Assembly (NCBI GenBank): GCA_963741385.1
Contig: CAVUHO010000004.1
Location: 72,118 to 136,117, forward strand
DNA from: Sulfomarinibacter sp963741385
GTDB lineage: Bacteria > Acidobacteriota > Thermoanaerobaculia > Thermoanaerobaculales > Sulfomarinibacteraceae
DNA length: 64,000 bases
Direction: 5' to 3'
Both the position numbers and the translations under genes were made by a program. Of the stretch, positions 27,904 through 36,333 are shown piece by piece; within the stretch, counting starts at the first letter, position 1, and each line of letters begins with the position of its first letter. The notes below the pieces were generated by a model that saw nothing but the letters and a program-made list of their open reading frames with translations, made no database searches and was not told where the DNA came from.

Positions 27904-28829
27904 GCGCCTCGCAGCCCGCTGAGGATCTTACCCGCTGCATCGTGACGCGGGAGCACGAGGGCGCTCGCATCGACGTCTTTCTCGCCGCGGTCACGCAACT
28001 CAGCCGGCGGGCCACCCGCCGCCTCCTGACCGAGGGCACGATCCGGTTCAACGGCCGGCCGATAAGGGTGCAGTCGCGCCCGGTCACCGCCGGGGATGTC
28101 GTGGATATCCTGCAACCCCCCGCCGAACTTGGAGTCGGACCGCTGCCGAACATCGTCACCCCGACGATACTCCACCAGGATCGCTGGCTGCTGGTGGCGG
28201 CCAAGCCCGCCGGCGTGCTGTCGGCCTCCGCCGAAAACATGCAGCAGGGGGAGCTCGCGTTCGATCAACAGGTCCTGGTGGCCAGGGCCGTCGCGGATGG
28301 CAAGCGACCATTCCTGCGTCTGGTCCACCGTCTCGATCGGGTCACCAGCGGAGCGATCCTCTTCGCGTGCCACCCCGAGGCGCTGCCTCCGTTGACCTCG
28401 GCCTGGGGCAAAGGTCTGGTGGAGCGAGTGTACGTGGCGGTCGTCGAGGGCCACCCGGAGTTCGAACGGGTTGAGATCGACCGCCCGATCGCTCGCGACC
28501 GGCTCCATGCGTGGCGCTTCACCACCGACCCCTCGGGTCGGAAGGCAGCGACGGAGGCTCGGGTGGTCGCTCACCTTGAAAACGGTCTCGCGGTGGTCGA
28601 GTGCCGGCTGGTCACCGGTCGAACCCACCAGGTGCGGGTCCACCTTGCGTCGGTCGGCCACCCGGTCCTCGGCGACCGCCTGTACGGGTCCCGGCGGGCT
28701 GACGAAGCGCCACGCCCGCTGCTCCACGCGGCCTCGCTCACCTTCCCCCACCCCAGGTCAGGCGAAAAGCTGCACATCGTCTGCCCACCGCCCGATGACA
28801 TCGCCGCCTTTCTGACTGACGAGATCTGA
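27900..28829 (+). CDS. RluA-family 23S rRNA/tRNA pseudouridine synthase
   Basis: 309 aa. An S4 RNA-binding domain is visible at the N-terminus (GARIDVFLAAVTQLSRRATRRLL, IRFNGRPIRV), followed by the catalytic core with VHRLDRVTSGAILFA, in which the Asp of HRLD is the nucleophile, and the late motif GRTHQVRVHLASVGHPVLGD. It isomerises uridines in rRNA or tRNA in the cytoplasm. Which member (RluC, RluD or RluA) cannot be told from sequence alone. The start is GTG 27900, inside the stop codon of the AAA gene. The 3' end is followed by an AATTCCG repeat tract. Confidence 0.9.
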   Translation: MSASQPAEDLTRCIVTREHEGARIDVFLAAVTQLSRRATRRLLTEGTIRFNGRPIRVQSRPVTAGDVVDILQPPAELGVGPLPNIVTPTILHQDRWLLVAAKPAGVLSASAENMQQGELAFDQQVLVARAVADGKRPFLRLVHRLDRVTSGAILFACHPEALPPLTSAWGKGLVERVYVAVVEGHPEFERVEIDRPIARDRLHAWRFTTDPSGRKAATEARVVAHLENGLAVVECRLVTGRTHQVRVHLASVGHPVLGDRLYGSRRADEAPRPLLHAASLTFPHPRSGEKLHIVCPPPDDIAAFLTDEI

Positions 28830-28861
28830 AACGCTTCTGCCTAGAGGTTTCGAGCAATTCA

Positions 28862-28895
<34 letters not shown>

Positions 28896-28910
28896 TCCGA
28901 CAGGGCAGCG

Positions 28911-28916
28911 TATAAT
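28911..28916 (+). promoter_or_regulatory. Consensus -10 box, probable leaderless start
   Basis: Perfect TATAAT followed by 6 nt and GTG 28923. This is the clearest example of the short -10-to-start spacing. The -35 region is occupied by the AATTCCG repeat. Confidence 0.6.
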
Positions 28917-28922
28917 GCACCA

Positions 28923-29456
28923 GTGACCTGGGGATTTGCTTATTTGCTCATATTTCTCGGCGGCTTCACTCTCGCCCTGGTCACCGGGTTCGGTCGACGC
29001 CTCTTGCATCCCACCGAGCTCTGCGACCACGTCATCGTCCCTTCTCACGAACACCTGTGGAGCATGCGCTTTCCGGCTGCCGATATCCTGGCCTCGTTTC
29101 TCACCCTTTTCGGTCTGACTGCAGTCGTCGTCCACGGCTTGACCTCGCTGGCTCCGAAGCATGAACTCGCGATCGCCGGCGCGGCGGGGTTGGTCGGCAT
29201 CGTCGCCCTGAGGTCATGGCTGCGTCGGGTGTGCGACCCGTGTGAACAGTTGCGGTCGGGGACCCAGGAGGTTCGCGTGGTTCGGGAAATCCCCGGCAAC
29301 GGCTATGGACAGGTCGAGGTCATCATGGCGGGCGCGCAGATCAAGCTGGCTGCGAGGTCGGAAGTTGCGGAGCCCATTCCGGTGGGCACGATCGTGGAGA
29401 TTCTCGATCGCAGTGAGTCGGTGGTGGTCGTCGTGCCGCGCGTCGTCCACACATGA
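28923..29456 (+). CDS. Membrane protein with NfeD-like C-terminus
   Basis: 177 aa. Two or three hydrophobic helices (AYLLIFLGGFTLALVTGFG; ASFLTLFGLTAVVVHGL; ELAIAGAAGLVGIVAL) are followed by a soluble beta-rich domain (QVEVIMAGAQIKLAARS, IPVGTIVEILDRSESVVVV). That end looks like the OB-fold domain of NfeD proteins, which associate with stomatin-like membrane scaffolds. No stomatin gene is next to it, so the partner, if any, is elsewhere. GTG 28923 follows a perfect -10 box. It is followed 46 bp later by Maf. Family assignment is tentative. Confidence 0.6.
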   Translation: MTWGFAYLLIFLGGFTLALVTGFGRRLLHPTELCDHVIVPSHEHLWSMRFPAADILASFLTLFGLTAVVVHGLTSLAPKHELAIAGAAGLVGIVALRSWLRRVCDPCEQLRSGTQEVRVVREIPGNGYGQVEVIMAGAQIKLAARSEVAEPIPVGTIVEILDRSESVVVVVPRVVHT

Positions 29457-29502
29457 TCGCGAGCCTGCCGATGTTCCACGGCCGCCTTTCCGGGCCCGGC
29501 CG

Positions 29503-30105
29503 GTGAGCCGGTCGAAGATCCTGCTGGCAAGCGGGTCGCCGCGCCGCAGACAGATCCTCGAGTTGATCGGAATCGACTGCGATGTGATTCCGTCCGGCAT
29601 CGACGAACGGCCTGAAGATGGCGAGACCCCGGTGGACTTCGCTCGACGGGCGGCCCGCGACAAGGCCCTCGATGTCTCCATCCATCGCCCCGACCGCTGG
29701 GTCCTCGGCGCTGATACGGTGGTCGAGGTTGACGGCCTCATCCTCGGCAAACCGGAGGGCGCCAACGGCGCCCGCGCGATGCTCCGGTCCCTTTCGGGCC
29801 GCGAACACCTGGTCCACACGGCGGTGTCGCTGGTTGTCGCCGGCGAGGCTCGATGCCTCGTGGACACCGCCATGGTGCGGTTTTTCAACCTCGAAGACAC
29901 GGTCATCTCGTGGTATGTGGACACCGGCGAACCCATGGACAAGGCAGGAGCCTACGCCATCCAGGGCATCGGCGGTCTGCTCGTCGCCGAGATGCGGGGA
30001 TCCCCGCACACCGTCGTCGGACTGCCGATCCACCGCCTTCCTGAGCTGTTTGCCGCTCGGGGAATCGACTTCTGGAGCCAGCTGCAGCCCCGGCGGTGCG
30101 TCTGA
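29503..30105 (+). CDS. maf: Maf-family nucleotide pyrophosphatase
   Basis: 200 aa, the normal size for Maf/YhdE proteins. The opening KILLASGSPRRRQIL carries the S-x-R-R substrate site; GADTVVEVDGLILGKP holds the metal- and base-binding residues; KAGAYAIQGIGGLLV and GSPHTVVGLP complete the family pattern. Such enzymes hydrolyse dTTP, UTP or modified NTPs (m5UTP, pseudo-UTP) and prevent their use, and some homologues affect septum formation. The start is GTG 29503; the 46 bp after the NfeD-like gene suggest co-transcription. The end is only 7 bp from the convergent 97-aa gene. Confidence 0.92.
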   Translation: MSRSKILLASGSPRRRQILELIGIDCDVIPSGIDERPEDGETPVDFARRAARDKALDVSIHRPDRWVLGADTVVEVDGLILGKPEGANGARAMLRSLSGREHLVHTAVSLVVAGEARCLVDTAMVRFFNLEDTVISWYVDTGEPMDKAGAYAIQGIGGLLVAEMRGSPHTVVGLPIHRLPELFAARGIDFWSQLQPRRCV

Positions 30106-30111
30106 AGATCC

Positions 30112-30405
30112 TCACTCGCCGCAGGTGATGGGCTTGCCGAAATCTTTGAAGGAGAAGCTGCTGAAGATGTGGTGGCCGTTGAAGTCGAGCACCCGGCAGT
30201 CCTCCGACGACTCGAGGTCGGCCGAGATCACGTCGAACGGGACGCCGTAAACCGATCGCGCACGATCAACGGACACCTCGTGGCCGATGAACTTCGTGAT
30301 GCCCTTCTGCGCGAGCTTTCGGACGAGACGCTCGTCGGTCAAGTCCGGGAACGTGGTCAACAACAGGATGGGCCCGGTTCCGGAGAAAATGACGAAGGCT
30401 CGCAC
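30112..30405 (-). CDS. 97-aa protein, tandem paralogue 1
   Basis: I do not recognise the family. It starts with GTG 30405 preceded by AAAGGAGAG about 7 nt upstream. The sequence opens as a beta strand (RAFVIFSGTGPILLLTTF), has a charged helix (DERLVRKLAQKGITKFIGHEV), the motif YGVPFDVISADL, and ends VLDFNGHHIFSSFSFKDFGKPITC. It is soluble, lacks any signal or membrane helix and has one conserved Cys near the C-terminus. It is clearly homologous along its whole length to the neighbour at 30471-30764 (roughly 45% identity by eye), so the pair arose by local duplication. A cytosolic, perhaps dimeric role is all that can be said. Confidence 0.7.
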   Translation of the reverse strand: MRAFVIFSGTGPILLLTTFPDLTDERLVRKLAQKGITKFIGHEVSVDRARSVYGVPFDVISADLESSEDCRVLDFNGHHIFSSFSFKDFGKPITCGE

Positions 30406-30470
30406 CCGGGCTCTCCTTTCTCGCCGCCTGCCGCGCCGGCCCCCAGGTCACCCGCGGAAACTCCAGGCGC

Positions 30471-30764
30471 TCAGTGTTCGCAGTGGATCGCCTCACCCAA
30501 TTCGGAGAACGGCACACGGTAAAAGATGTGCGGTCCGTCGAAATCGAGAACCCTCAGGTTCACGCCGCGCGCGATGTCCGCGGCGATCACCTCGAACGGG
30601 AGCCCGTAGAACTCGTGCAACCGATCCACCGGGACCTCGTACGCAATGAACTTGTCGATCCCCTGGCGGCGCAGAGACCCGAGAAGCGCCTCCCCTGTGA
30701 TGCACGAGTTCGAGGTCATCACGAGGAGGGGCCCATTTTCGGTCAATACGAGAAATGACCTCAT
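30471..30764 (-). CDS. 97-aa protein, tandem paralogue 2
   Basis: Exactly the same length as its paralogue. Shared blocks are MRxFxx, GPxLxxT, a helix LxxxGIxKFIxxEVxVDR, YGxPFxVIxADxxxxxxxRVLDFxGxHIF, and FxxxGxxIxC near the end. The ATG at 30764 is preceded by GAGGGAGG, so both copies are well translated. The 65 bp between the two holds the second Shine-Dalgarno site and no terminator, consistent with one bicistronic mRNA starting upstream of 30764. Neither copy is degenerate, which suggests both are kept by selection. Function unknown; neighbours (Maf, cell-wall amidase) give only a weak hint of cell-envelope or division context. Confidence 0.7.
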   Translation of the reverse strand: MRSFLVLTENGPLLVMTSNSCITGEALLGSLRRQGIDKFIAYEVPVDRLHEFYGLPFEVIAADIARGVNLRVLDFDGPHIFYRVPFSELGEAIHCEH

Positions 30765-30844
30765 GGCGCCTCCCTCGTCCGCTATTCGGGCGGATGTCTG
30801 TATACCAATGTGGTTCGAGGAGGGACCGACGTCAAGGACCCGGA

Positions 30845-32665
30845 TCACTGGGCAAAAGCGGCGGCCATGCCTTTGACGACGGCACGCGCGAACTCCTCTC
30901 GCCACTGGCTGTCCAACATCAGCTCCCGATCCTCCGGGTTGGCCATATTGCAAACCTCGAGCAACACGGCGTTTTGGGCCGCGGTGTATCGCAACACCGC
31001 CGGCACCCAGCTTCGGCGCCCCCGCAACACCCTGTCGCGGATTGGTTCGTATGGGTGCACCCTGATGTTGTTTTTCTCGAGACCGGTCAGGATTCCCTCC
31101 GCGAGATGGCGCGACGAAGCCTCGGCCCGGGCCTTGAAATCCGCCCCCAGGCGGATGGTCGGGTGGTTCCGGTACTCCGCGTAGGTCTCGATGTCTTGGC
31201 GCCGGACCGTGTACGGTTTGTCGGGGCGAAGGTAGCGGGACGGGACATAAGCCATCGCACCGCGCACGCTCGGATGCAGTGAATCGGCGTGGATCGACAG
31301 AAAGACCGTCTTCGAACGCGGGACGTTCGGGCCCAACTGGTTCAGGATAATGTCGTTGGCCAGATACCAGCGAAGGTGAACGCCGAGCACCGGATCCTCG
31401 AGGTCATATCTGGGGTGCGTCAACAGAAACGCGTCCCGCCGTTGCACGAGCCGGTCCGATCCGGGCACCGTGTAGCCGATCTTCCCGTCCTTGATGGTGG
31501 TCCACACAGTGGCGCGGGTGTGGCGTTCGAGGTTGGCTTTGATCCGGCACATGATGTCGTAGGCGTAGGTGGCCTCCCAGATCCCTTGTGACACGGCGCC
31601 GGAGTCCTTGCCGCCGTGGCCCGCGTCGAGAATGATCTGCACGCCGGACAGATTGGCCGCGTCCACGATCTCGAGGAACTGCTGCAGGTCCCGGCGCTCC
31701 TGGGCCCACGCCTGCCGGCGCGGGTTGTCGGCGGGGAGATACTCCGGGAGCAAGAGATCGAGGGGAATCTTCACCGGGTAGCCGACGGAGATGTCGGTCA
31801 CGTCGCGGATGCCCGATCGGGCAGCGATCTCCATGGCCGTCTCATTGACCTGAACCGCCAGCAGCTGGCCGGTAAAACGCACCACGACCGCGGAGTACAG
31901 GGCTTCGCCGCGTTGCAGACGGTAGACGGCGAATTCACCGAGCTCGTCGGCGCCGTACTGGAGCCCTCCGGCTGCCGCTCGCGGCTGGGCTCCCGGCGTC
32001 GCGGTGGCCACCGGGCCCCGGGGGGTGGGGGTGGTTGGTCTGGGGGTCGGGGTCGCTACCGGAACGAGGTTCCGAAATACGGGCAATAACAGCTCCTCGG
32101 GGACCGTCACCGGGCGCCCACGAGCCGGGCCCGCCTGCCGTGAGTCCGGGTTGGCCTCGAGGAGAGCTGTGGCGCGATCTGCGGAACCTGTAAAGACGGC
32201 GGCCAGCCAGCTCCAACTCTCCTCGCCGCCGCGATAGGGATCGAGGACCCAATGCTGCCAGCCATCGACCGTCCGCACATCCACGGGAAAGACCCGTTGA
32301 ACAGCTTCGAGGCGGGTCTCCGGACGCAGTAATTCCACAGGCACACGGACGGCCCGTTCACGCATCGGCACATTCATTCCCGGGTTGGCCTTGCGCAGTG
32401 CGCCGACGGTATCGGTCGACCCCGTGTAGCGCCGCGCGAGCGTGATCCACCCATCGCCGCGTATCGGGTCCACCAAGAGAGCGGGGGGTCCTCCTCGCTC
32501 CCACCGAATCAATCCGTGGGGTGGAAAGACGATGTCGATCGACCGGGGGCGCTGATCCTGGACCCACGCCACCACTGGCACAAGCAACGCCGACGCCAGA
32601 ATCACGCAACGGACCAGTCCCGACGGTCGACCGGCTCGAACACTTCGCGTGCCGCCTGGCCTCAT
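30845..32665 (-). CDS. N-acetylmuramoyl-L-alanine amidase with LysM-like repeats
   Basis: 606 aa, a zinc-dependent Amidase_3 enzyme that cuts the bond between muramic acid and the peptide stem. An N-terminal signal-like helix (CVILASALLVPVVAWV) points to export. Three LysM-like units precede the catalytic part (WITLARRYTGSTDTVGALRKAN; WSWLAAVFTGSADRATALLEAN; a third ending DISVGYPVKIP), with a proline/threonine linker (about residue 225-245) between units two and three. Catalytic motifs: IILDAGHGGKDSGA (Zn His), IWEATYAYD (Zn Glu), LSIHADS (Zn His) and VLLEVCNM (catalytic Glu). The catalytic domain has a large insertion. Likely acts at the septum or in daughter-cell separation. ATG 32665 is chosen; codons upstream look non-coding. 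Confidence 0.9.
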   Translation of the reverse strand: MRPGGTRSVRAGRPSGLVRCVILASALLVPVVAWVQDQRPRSIDIVFPPHGLIRWERGGPPALLVDPIRGDGWITLARRYTGSTDTVGALRKANPGMNVPMRERAVRVPVELLRPETRLEAVQRVFPVDVRTVDGWQHWVLDPYRGGEESWSWLAAVFTGSADRATALLEANPDSRQAGPARGRPVTVPEELLLPVFRNLVPVATPTPRPTTPTPRGPVATATPGAQPRAAAGGLQYGADELGEFAVYRLQRGEALYSAVVVRFTGQLLAVQVNETAMEIAARSGIRDVTDISVGYPVKIPLDLLLPEYLPADNPRRQAWAQERRDLQQFLEIVDAANLSGVQIILDAGHGGKDSGAVSQGIWEATYAYDIMCRIKANLERHTRATVWTTIKDGKIGYTVPGSDRLVQRRDAFLLTHPRYDLEDPVLGVHLRWYLANDIILNQLGPNVPRSKTVFLSIHADSLHPSVRGAMAYVPSRYLRPDKPYTVRRQDIETYAEYRNHPTIRLGADFKARAEASSRHLAEGILTGLEKNNIRVHPYEPIRDRVLRGRRSWVPAVLRYTAAQNAVLLEVCNMANPEDRELMLDSQWREEFARAVVKGMAAAFAQ

Positions 32666-32777
32666 CGCCAACGCGTCCACCACGAGGGAGCTGCCACAAT
32701 CAGTCTGTGAATCGCCGTCTCCTGTACGTGTTCGGGCGGGCGCACCGTATACTCGGAGATACCCGCGAGGTGGGCCG

Positions 32778-33596
32778 ATGGTAACACGCCACAACCGACC
32801 CGAAACCGATGCCGCGCGCACCGCGGATGAGCTCCGGGAACTTCTTCAGGCGAGGACTCTCGAGGTCGCGGAGCTCCATCGGAAGCTCACGGAACTCGAG
32901 ACCCGGGGAACCGCGTTTCTCACTGCCGCGTCCCACGCCGTCATGAATCCACTCACCATCATTCAGAGCTATCTCGAGATCGTTCTTTCGGATCTCCGGG
33001 GCGGCCTCTCCGACCAGCAGGCCGGCTTCGTGGATACCGCGCATGCGGCCGCACTGAGGATGCACCGACTGATCGACGACCTGGTCGAGTTGGCGGCCCT
33101 CGAAATGGGCGCCGCGGAGCTCGAAATGAGCGCCGTGCAGGTTGGCGACCTGGTGGCCGATGTGTGCGCGTCGTTCGCTCCGGCGGCCGAAACGGGCGGG
33201 ATCGAGCTCTCGGTGGCGATCACCCCCGATCTGCCCCGGGTGCAGGCAGACCCCGCACGCCTGCGCAACGCGGTCGACGCCGTGGTGTCGAACGCCGTTC
33301 GGTTGACACCTCACGGCGGCCGGATCCGCCTCACGGTATCGCAGAGCGACGTCTGCGTGGTCATCGGTGTCGAGGACACAGGCCCCGGGATCCCCTCCGA
33401 CCGGCTCGATCACGTGTTTGACCCTTTCGTCCGGCTTTCCCGTCGCAACGGAGAACCGCCGGGCGGCGCGGGCCTCGGTCTGAGCCTCGCGCGGCGGCAG
33501 ATCGAGGCCTTTGGCGGTCACATCAAGGTCTCGAGCGCCATCGACAACGGCAGCTCGTTCTCCCTCGTGATCCCCGCACTGATTGAAGATCGATGA
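32778..33596 (+). CDS. Cytosolic sensor histidine kinase
   Basis: 272 aa. It starts with a coiled-coil-like helix (ELLQARTLEVAELHRKLTEL), then the HisKA box ASHAVMNPLTIIQ with the phospho-acceptor His at about residue 53. The HATPase domain has an N-box (LRNAVDAVVSNAVRL), G1 VEDTGPGIPSDRLDHVF and G2 GGAGLGLSLARRQ. There is no transmembrane helix and no PAS/GAF sensor, so the input must come through the N-terminal helix or a partner. No response regulator is adjacent (orphan kinase). A TATACT box at 32748-32753 lies 24 bp upstream of ATG 32778, leaving room for the GAGGTGG ribosome site. Confidence 0.9.
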   Translation: MVTRHNRPETDAARTADELRELLQARTLEVAELHRKLTELETRGTAFLTAASHAVMNPLTIIQSYLEIVLSDLRGGLSDQQAGFVDTAHAAALRMHRLIDDLVELAALEMGAAELEMSAVQVGDLVADVCASFAPAAETGGIELSVAITPDLPRVQADPARLRNAVDAVVSNAVRLTPHGGRIRLTVSQSDVCVVIGVEDTGPGIPSDRLDHVFDPFVRLSRRNGEPPGGAGLGLSLARRQIEAFGGHIKVSSAIDNGSSFSLVIPALIEDR

Positions 33597-33673
33597 CTTC
33601 CCGTGCACCGTGACGTCGCGTTCACCGCGATGACACGACTTGATTCCCCGGCCTGGATGGTGTGTGATCTGGC

Positions 33674-34804
33674 GTGATGAACAGCTTCGACTTCTTTTCG
33701 AAACACCTCGACGGATATCTTGATGAGCTTCGATTGCTGACCGCCATCGAGACGCCCACCGGAAATCTCCCGCAACTGGACCGTGCCGCCGACTTTCTGA
33801 TGGAGCGGGTCGCCTCGCTCGGATATGTCGAGCGCACGGGAATGCCCGACCACGGTCCGATGCTTCGGATCGTGCGTGAAGGAACCGGCGTCCGGGTGCT
33901 GCTGCTCGGTCACTTCGACACGGTGTGGCCGGTCGGGTCGTGGCCGACCCTTTGGAAAACCGACCAGGGGCGCGCCTATGGTCCGGGGGTGTACGACATG
34001 AAGGGAGGGCTGCTGTTCATCATCTGGCTTCTCCGTTTTCTCGAGCACCATGGCGAGCCCCACCCCCACATCGAGGCCATTCTCAACCCCGACGAGGAGA
34101 TCGGCTCACCCGGCACCCGGCCCATTATCGAAGAGGCCGCGCGTCGCGCCGACGTGGTGTTCGTCCTCGAGCCGACCAACCTCGAGGGCAACCTCAAACT
34201 CGCGCGAAAGGGTTCGGGTGAGTATGTCATCACGATCCACGGTCGGTCCACCCACCAGGGGGTGGAACCGGAGCGCGGCGTCAACGCCGTGGTCGAGGCC
34301 GCACACCAGATTCTCAGGGTGCTCGAGTTGGAAGACCTCTCGAAGGGGACGACCGTCGGTCCGAACGTGATCCAGGGTGGGCGGGTGAGCAACATGGTGC
34401 CGGATCGCGCGGAGATCCGGGTCGACGTGCGCGCGTGGACGGACGACGAAACCCGCCGGCTCGAGACCGCCATGAGAAACCTGAGCCCCGTCGTCAAAGG
34501 GAGTCAGATCCACGTCTTCGGCGGCTGGAACCGGCCGCCGATGGAGGTCAGCGAAACCTCACTGGAGATCTTCGAGGGTGCGCGGGTGCTCGGTCGCGGT
34601 CTCGGGCTGGAGCTTGAATGGGTCAAGTGGGGTGGGTCCTCCGACGCGAATATCGCAGCTTCGGTCGGGGCCCCGACGATTGACGGTTTCGGTCCGGTTG
34701 GTGAAGGCGCGCATCAGACCGACGAGTGTATCGTTATCGACGAGATTCCGCGCCGCCTCGCGCTGCTGACCGAGGTGGTGCGGTCTTTCGTCCACATCAG
34801 TTGA
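33674..34804 (+). CDS. M20 metallopeptidase (carboxypeptidase G2-like)
   Basis: 376 aa. Dizinc motifs are in order: VLLLGHFDTVWPVG (first His and catalytic Asp), GVYDMKGGLLFI (bridging Asp), LNPDEEIGSPGTR (catalytic Glu and metal Glu), VFVLEPTN, and GEGAHQTDE near the C-terminus (second His). A dimerisation domain sits in the middle (GEYVITIHGRSTHQGVEPERG). The closest well-known relatives are glutamate carboxypeptidases such as CPG2. No signal peptide is present, so it is probably cytosolic and used for peptide or N-acyl amino acid turnover. ATG 33674 is followed by a second ATG. No operon partner. Confidence 0.9.
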   Translation: MMNSFDFFSKHLDGYLDELRLLTAIETPTGNLPQLDRAADFLMERVASLGYVERTGMPDHGPMLRIVREGTGVRVLLLGHFDTVWPVGSWPTLWKTDQGRAYGPGVYDMKGGLLFIIWLLRFLEHHGEPHPHIEAILNPDEEIGSPGTRPIIEEAARRADVVFVLEPTNLEGNLKLARKGSGEYVITIHGRSTHQGVEPERGVNAVVEAAHQILRVLELEDLSKGTTVGPNVIQGGRVSNMVPDRAEIRVDVRAWTDDETRRLETAMRNLSPVVKGSQIHVFGGWNRPPMEVSETSLEIFEGARVLGRGLGLELEWVKWGGSSDANIAASVGAPTIDGFGPVGEGAHQTDECIVIDEIPRRLALLTEVVRSFVHIS

Positions 34805-35006
34805 AACGGCGGATCTGACACAATCCACCAAACCAACAGCGAAGGCATCTCATTCACAAGGTCGTGATCGCGGGCGTAGTTCGGACTCCGAAAGGGGCGA
34901 TTGGTGGTGGACATGACCCACCAGCTGCGCCGCCGACATCAGCAATTCGGGGTCACAACGCGGTGCGTCGGCGGCCGCATCGGCAGCGGCGAGGTCCCGT
35001 TGGCAC

Positions 35007-35022
35007 TGTGACCGCGATCACA
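35007..35022. promoter_or_regulatory. CRP/FNR-like palindrome
   Basis: TGTGA-CCGCGA-TCACA matches the classic CRP consensus in both half-sites. It lies downstream of both flanking genes, so regulation of either is not supported by position. It might serve an unseen small RNA or be chance. Confidence 0.35.
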
Positions 35023-35036
35023 GGGAGTGACCTCTG

Positions 35037-35065
35037 ACGTCAATCGACTCGAAAATCGTTGACGT
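35037..35065. repeat. Inverted repeat ACGTCAA...TTGACGT
   Basis: Two 7-bp arms separated by 15 bp. Could form a weak hairpin between the convergent genes. There is no T-tract, so I do not call a terminator. Confidence 0.4.
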
Positions 35066-35176
35066 TTAGCGTCACTCCGCGGCCGTTTTCAAATTGTTGA
35101 TCGGGAGTCGAGAACGGCGTTTCTGCCCCACCCACGACGATCCCAGACGCCAGTTTCTCCACGCAGGGTTCGCAGA

Positions 35177-35641
35177 TCAGTTCTGCTCACCTTCAGGAAT
35201 CTGGAGGAACGACCCGTCCAGAATGACGATGTCGTCATCAAAGTAGCTCGTTTTCCCTGACGTCCACGGCAAGTCTACAATCTTATTCGCGCCAAAGGAT
35301 ACGAGCGAATAACTGTCCCCATCGCTCATGTACTGCAGGACCATATGCCACGCGTCGTTTTCCGGAACATTGGCGCCGATAAACGGCACCAGATCGTCGG
35401 AGATATCCGTAAAAGCAGCGAGACTGGCCGCCGGCGGGAACTTTGCATAATCCTGCACATAAATCCCCAACCCGACGGAGATTGTCCGCATGTCGGAGAC
35501 TGTACGCGTCTGCCTCGACCGCTGGATCGAGTTCATCAGGTTGGGAATCGCGATCGCGACGATCAACCCGATGATTGCAGCCACGATCAGCAACTCGATA
35601 AGGGAGAACCCGCGGGACGATGTGTGTTCGTGAGTATTCAT
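35177..35641 (-). CDS. Type IV pilin-like/pseudopilin protein
   Basis: 154 aa. After a short leader comes the prepilin peptidase site and N-terminal helix GFSLIELLIVAAIIGLIVAI, with the usual Gly|Phe cleavage and Glu5, then AIPNLMNSIQRSRQTRTVSDMRTI. The globular part, including SDDLVPFIGAN and YSLVSFGANK, resembles GspG/type II pseudopilins or minor pilins. It would be inserted in the inner membrane and assembled into a pilus or secretion pseudopilus. ATG 35641 is chosen because it gives a short charged leader (NTHEHTSSR). There are no pilus assembly genes nearby, so it is an orphan. Confidence 0.88.
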   Translation of the reverse strand: MNTHEHTSSRGFSLIELLIVAAIIGLIVAIAIPNLMNSIQRSRQTRTVSDMRTISVGLGIYVQDYAKFPPAASLAAFTDISDDLVPFIGANVPENDAWHMVLQYMSDGDSYSLVSFGANKIVDLPWTSGKTSYFDDDIVILDGSFLQIPEGEQN

Positions 35642-35751
35642 GTCGTGGATCTTTAGCAAACCGCATGCCAAGATCGGTCACTCCAGACGTCACGAGCCCG
35701 CAGCGTCTTGAGCGCCTGGGAAGTCGTGTGGTAGAGTCCTGTTCCCGGTGA

Positions 35752-35827
<76 letters not shown>

Positions 35828-35853
35828 CCCACCCAACCCGCAAGGACGGTCAC

Positions 35854-36333
35854 ATGGGCTTTTTTGGACGCGACGACCGACCACAGACCAACCCGCAGCC
35901 TGCGGGCAGCCAGCAATCGCGCCCGGGCGCGCCCCTGCCGTCCAACCAACCAGCAGACCGCACCGTGATTGCGGACTCCATCCTGGTGGAAGGCGCGCTG
36001 TCCGGTTCGGGGCAAATCCTTGTGGATGGGCGAGTTCGAGGCTCCATCGAAGGCAAGGATGTGGTCGTGATCGCGTCCCGCGGGAGGATCGATGCGGCAG
36101 TTCACGCACGCGTCGTGATGGTCGCCGGTCGGGTCATCGGCAACATCACCGCCGACGAGAAAATCGAACTCGAAGCGACGGCGCAGGTCGACGGGGACAT
36201 GACAGCCCCACGAATCCTGATCAAGGACGGCGCGACATTCAGGGGCAAAGTCAACATGCGAACGCCCGAACCGCGCGGGATACCCGCGACATCGAGCGCT
36301 CGGAAGGACGCGGTCAAGCCGAGTCAGGGCTGA
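35854..36333 (+). CDS. Bactofilin
   Basis: 159 aa. The central 100 residues form the bactofilin beta-helix (DUF583/Polymer-forming cytoskeletal domain): TVIADSILVEGALSGSGQI, VDGRVRGSIEGKDVVVIASRG, IDAAVHARVVMVAGRVIGNI, EATAQVDGDM, with repeating G-x-hydrophobic turns. Proline-rich, disordered tails flank the core (QTNPQPAGSQQ at the start; ARKDAVKPSQG at the end), as usual for the family. It should form cytoskeletal filaments involved in cell shape, polarity or placing cell-wall enzymes. The ATG lies 26 bp after the tRNA gene, so the two could share a transcript. Its last 10 bases overlap the convergent AI-2E gene. Confidence 0.92.
   Translation: MGFFGRDDRPQTNPQPAGSQQSRPGAPLPSNQPADRTVIADSILVEGALSGSGQILVDGRVRGSIEGKDVVVIASRGRIDAAVHARVVMVAGRVIGNITADEKIELEATAQVDGDMTAPRILIKDGATFRGKVNMRTPEPRGIPATSSARKDAVKPSQG

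Larger units (their letters stand above)
34805..35176. other. Convergent intergenic region with two dyads
   Basis: 372 bp between two converging genes. No gene is visible. It holds a CRP-like palindrome (35007-35022) and an inverted repeat (35037-35065), both listed separately. Confidence 0.6.

Noticed and set aside
32670..32760. Possible tRNA-like sequence upstream of the amidase gene
   Set aside because: The region resembles tRNA-derived text when translated, but no acceptor stem or T-loop of the right spacing can be folded on either strand.
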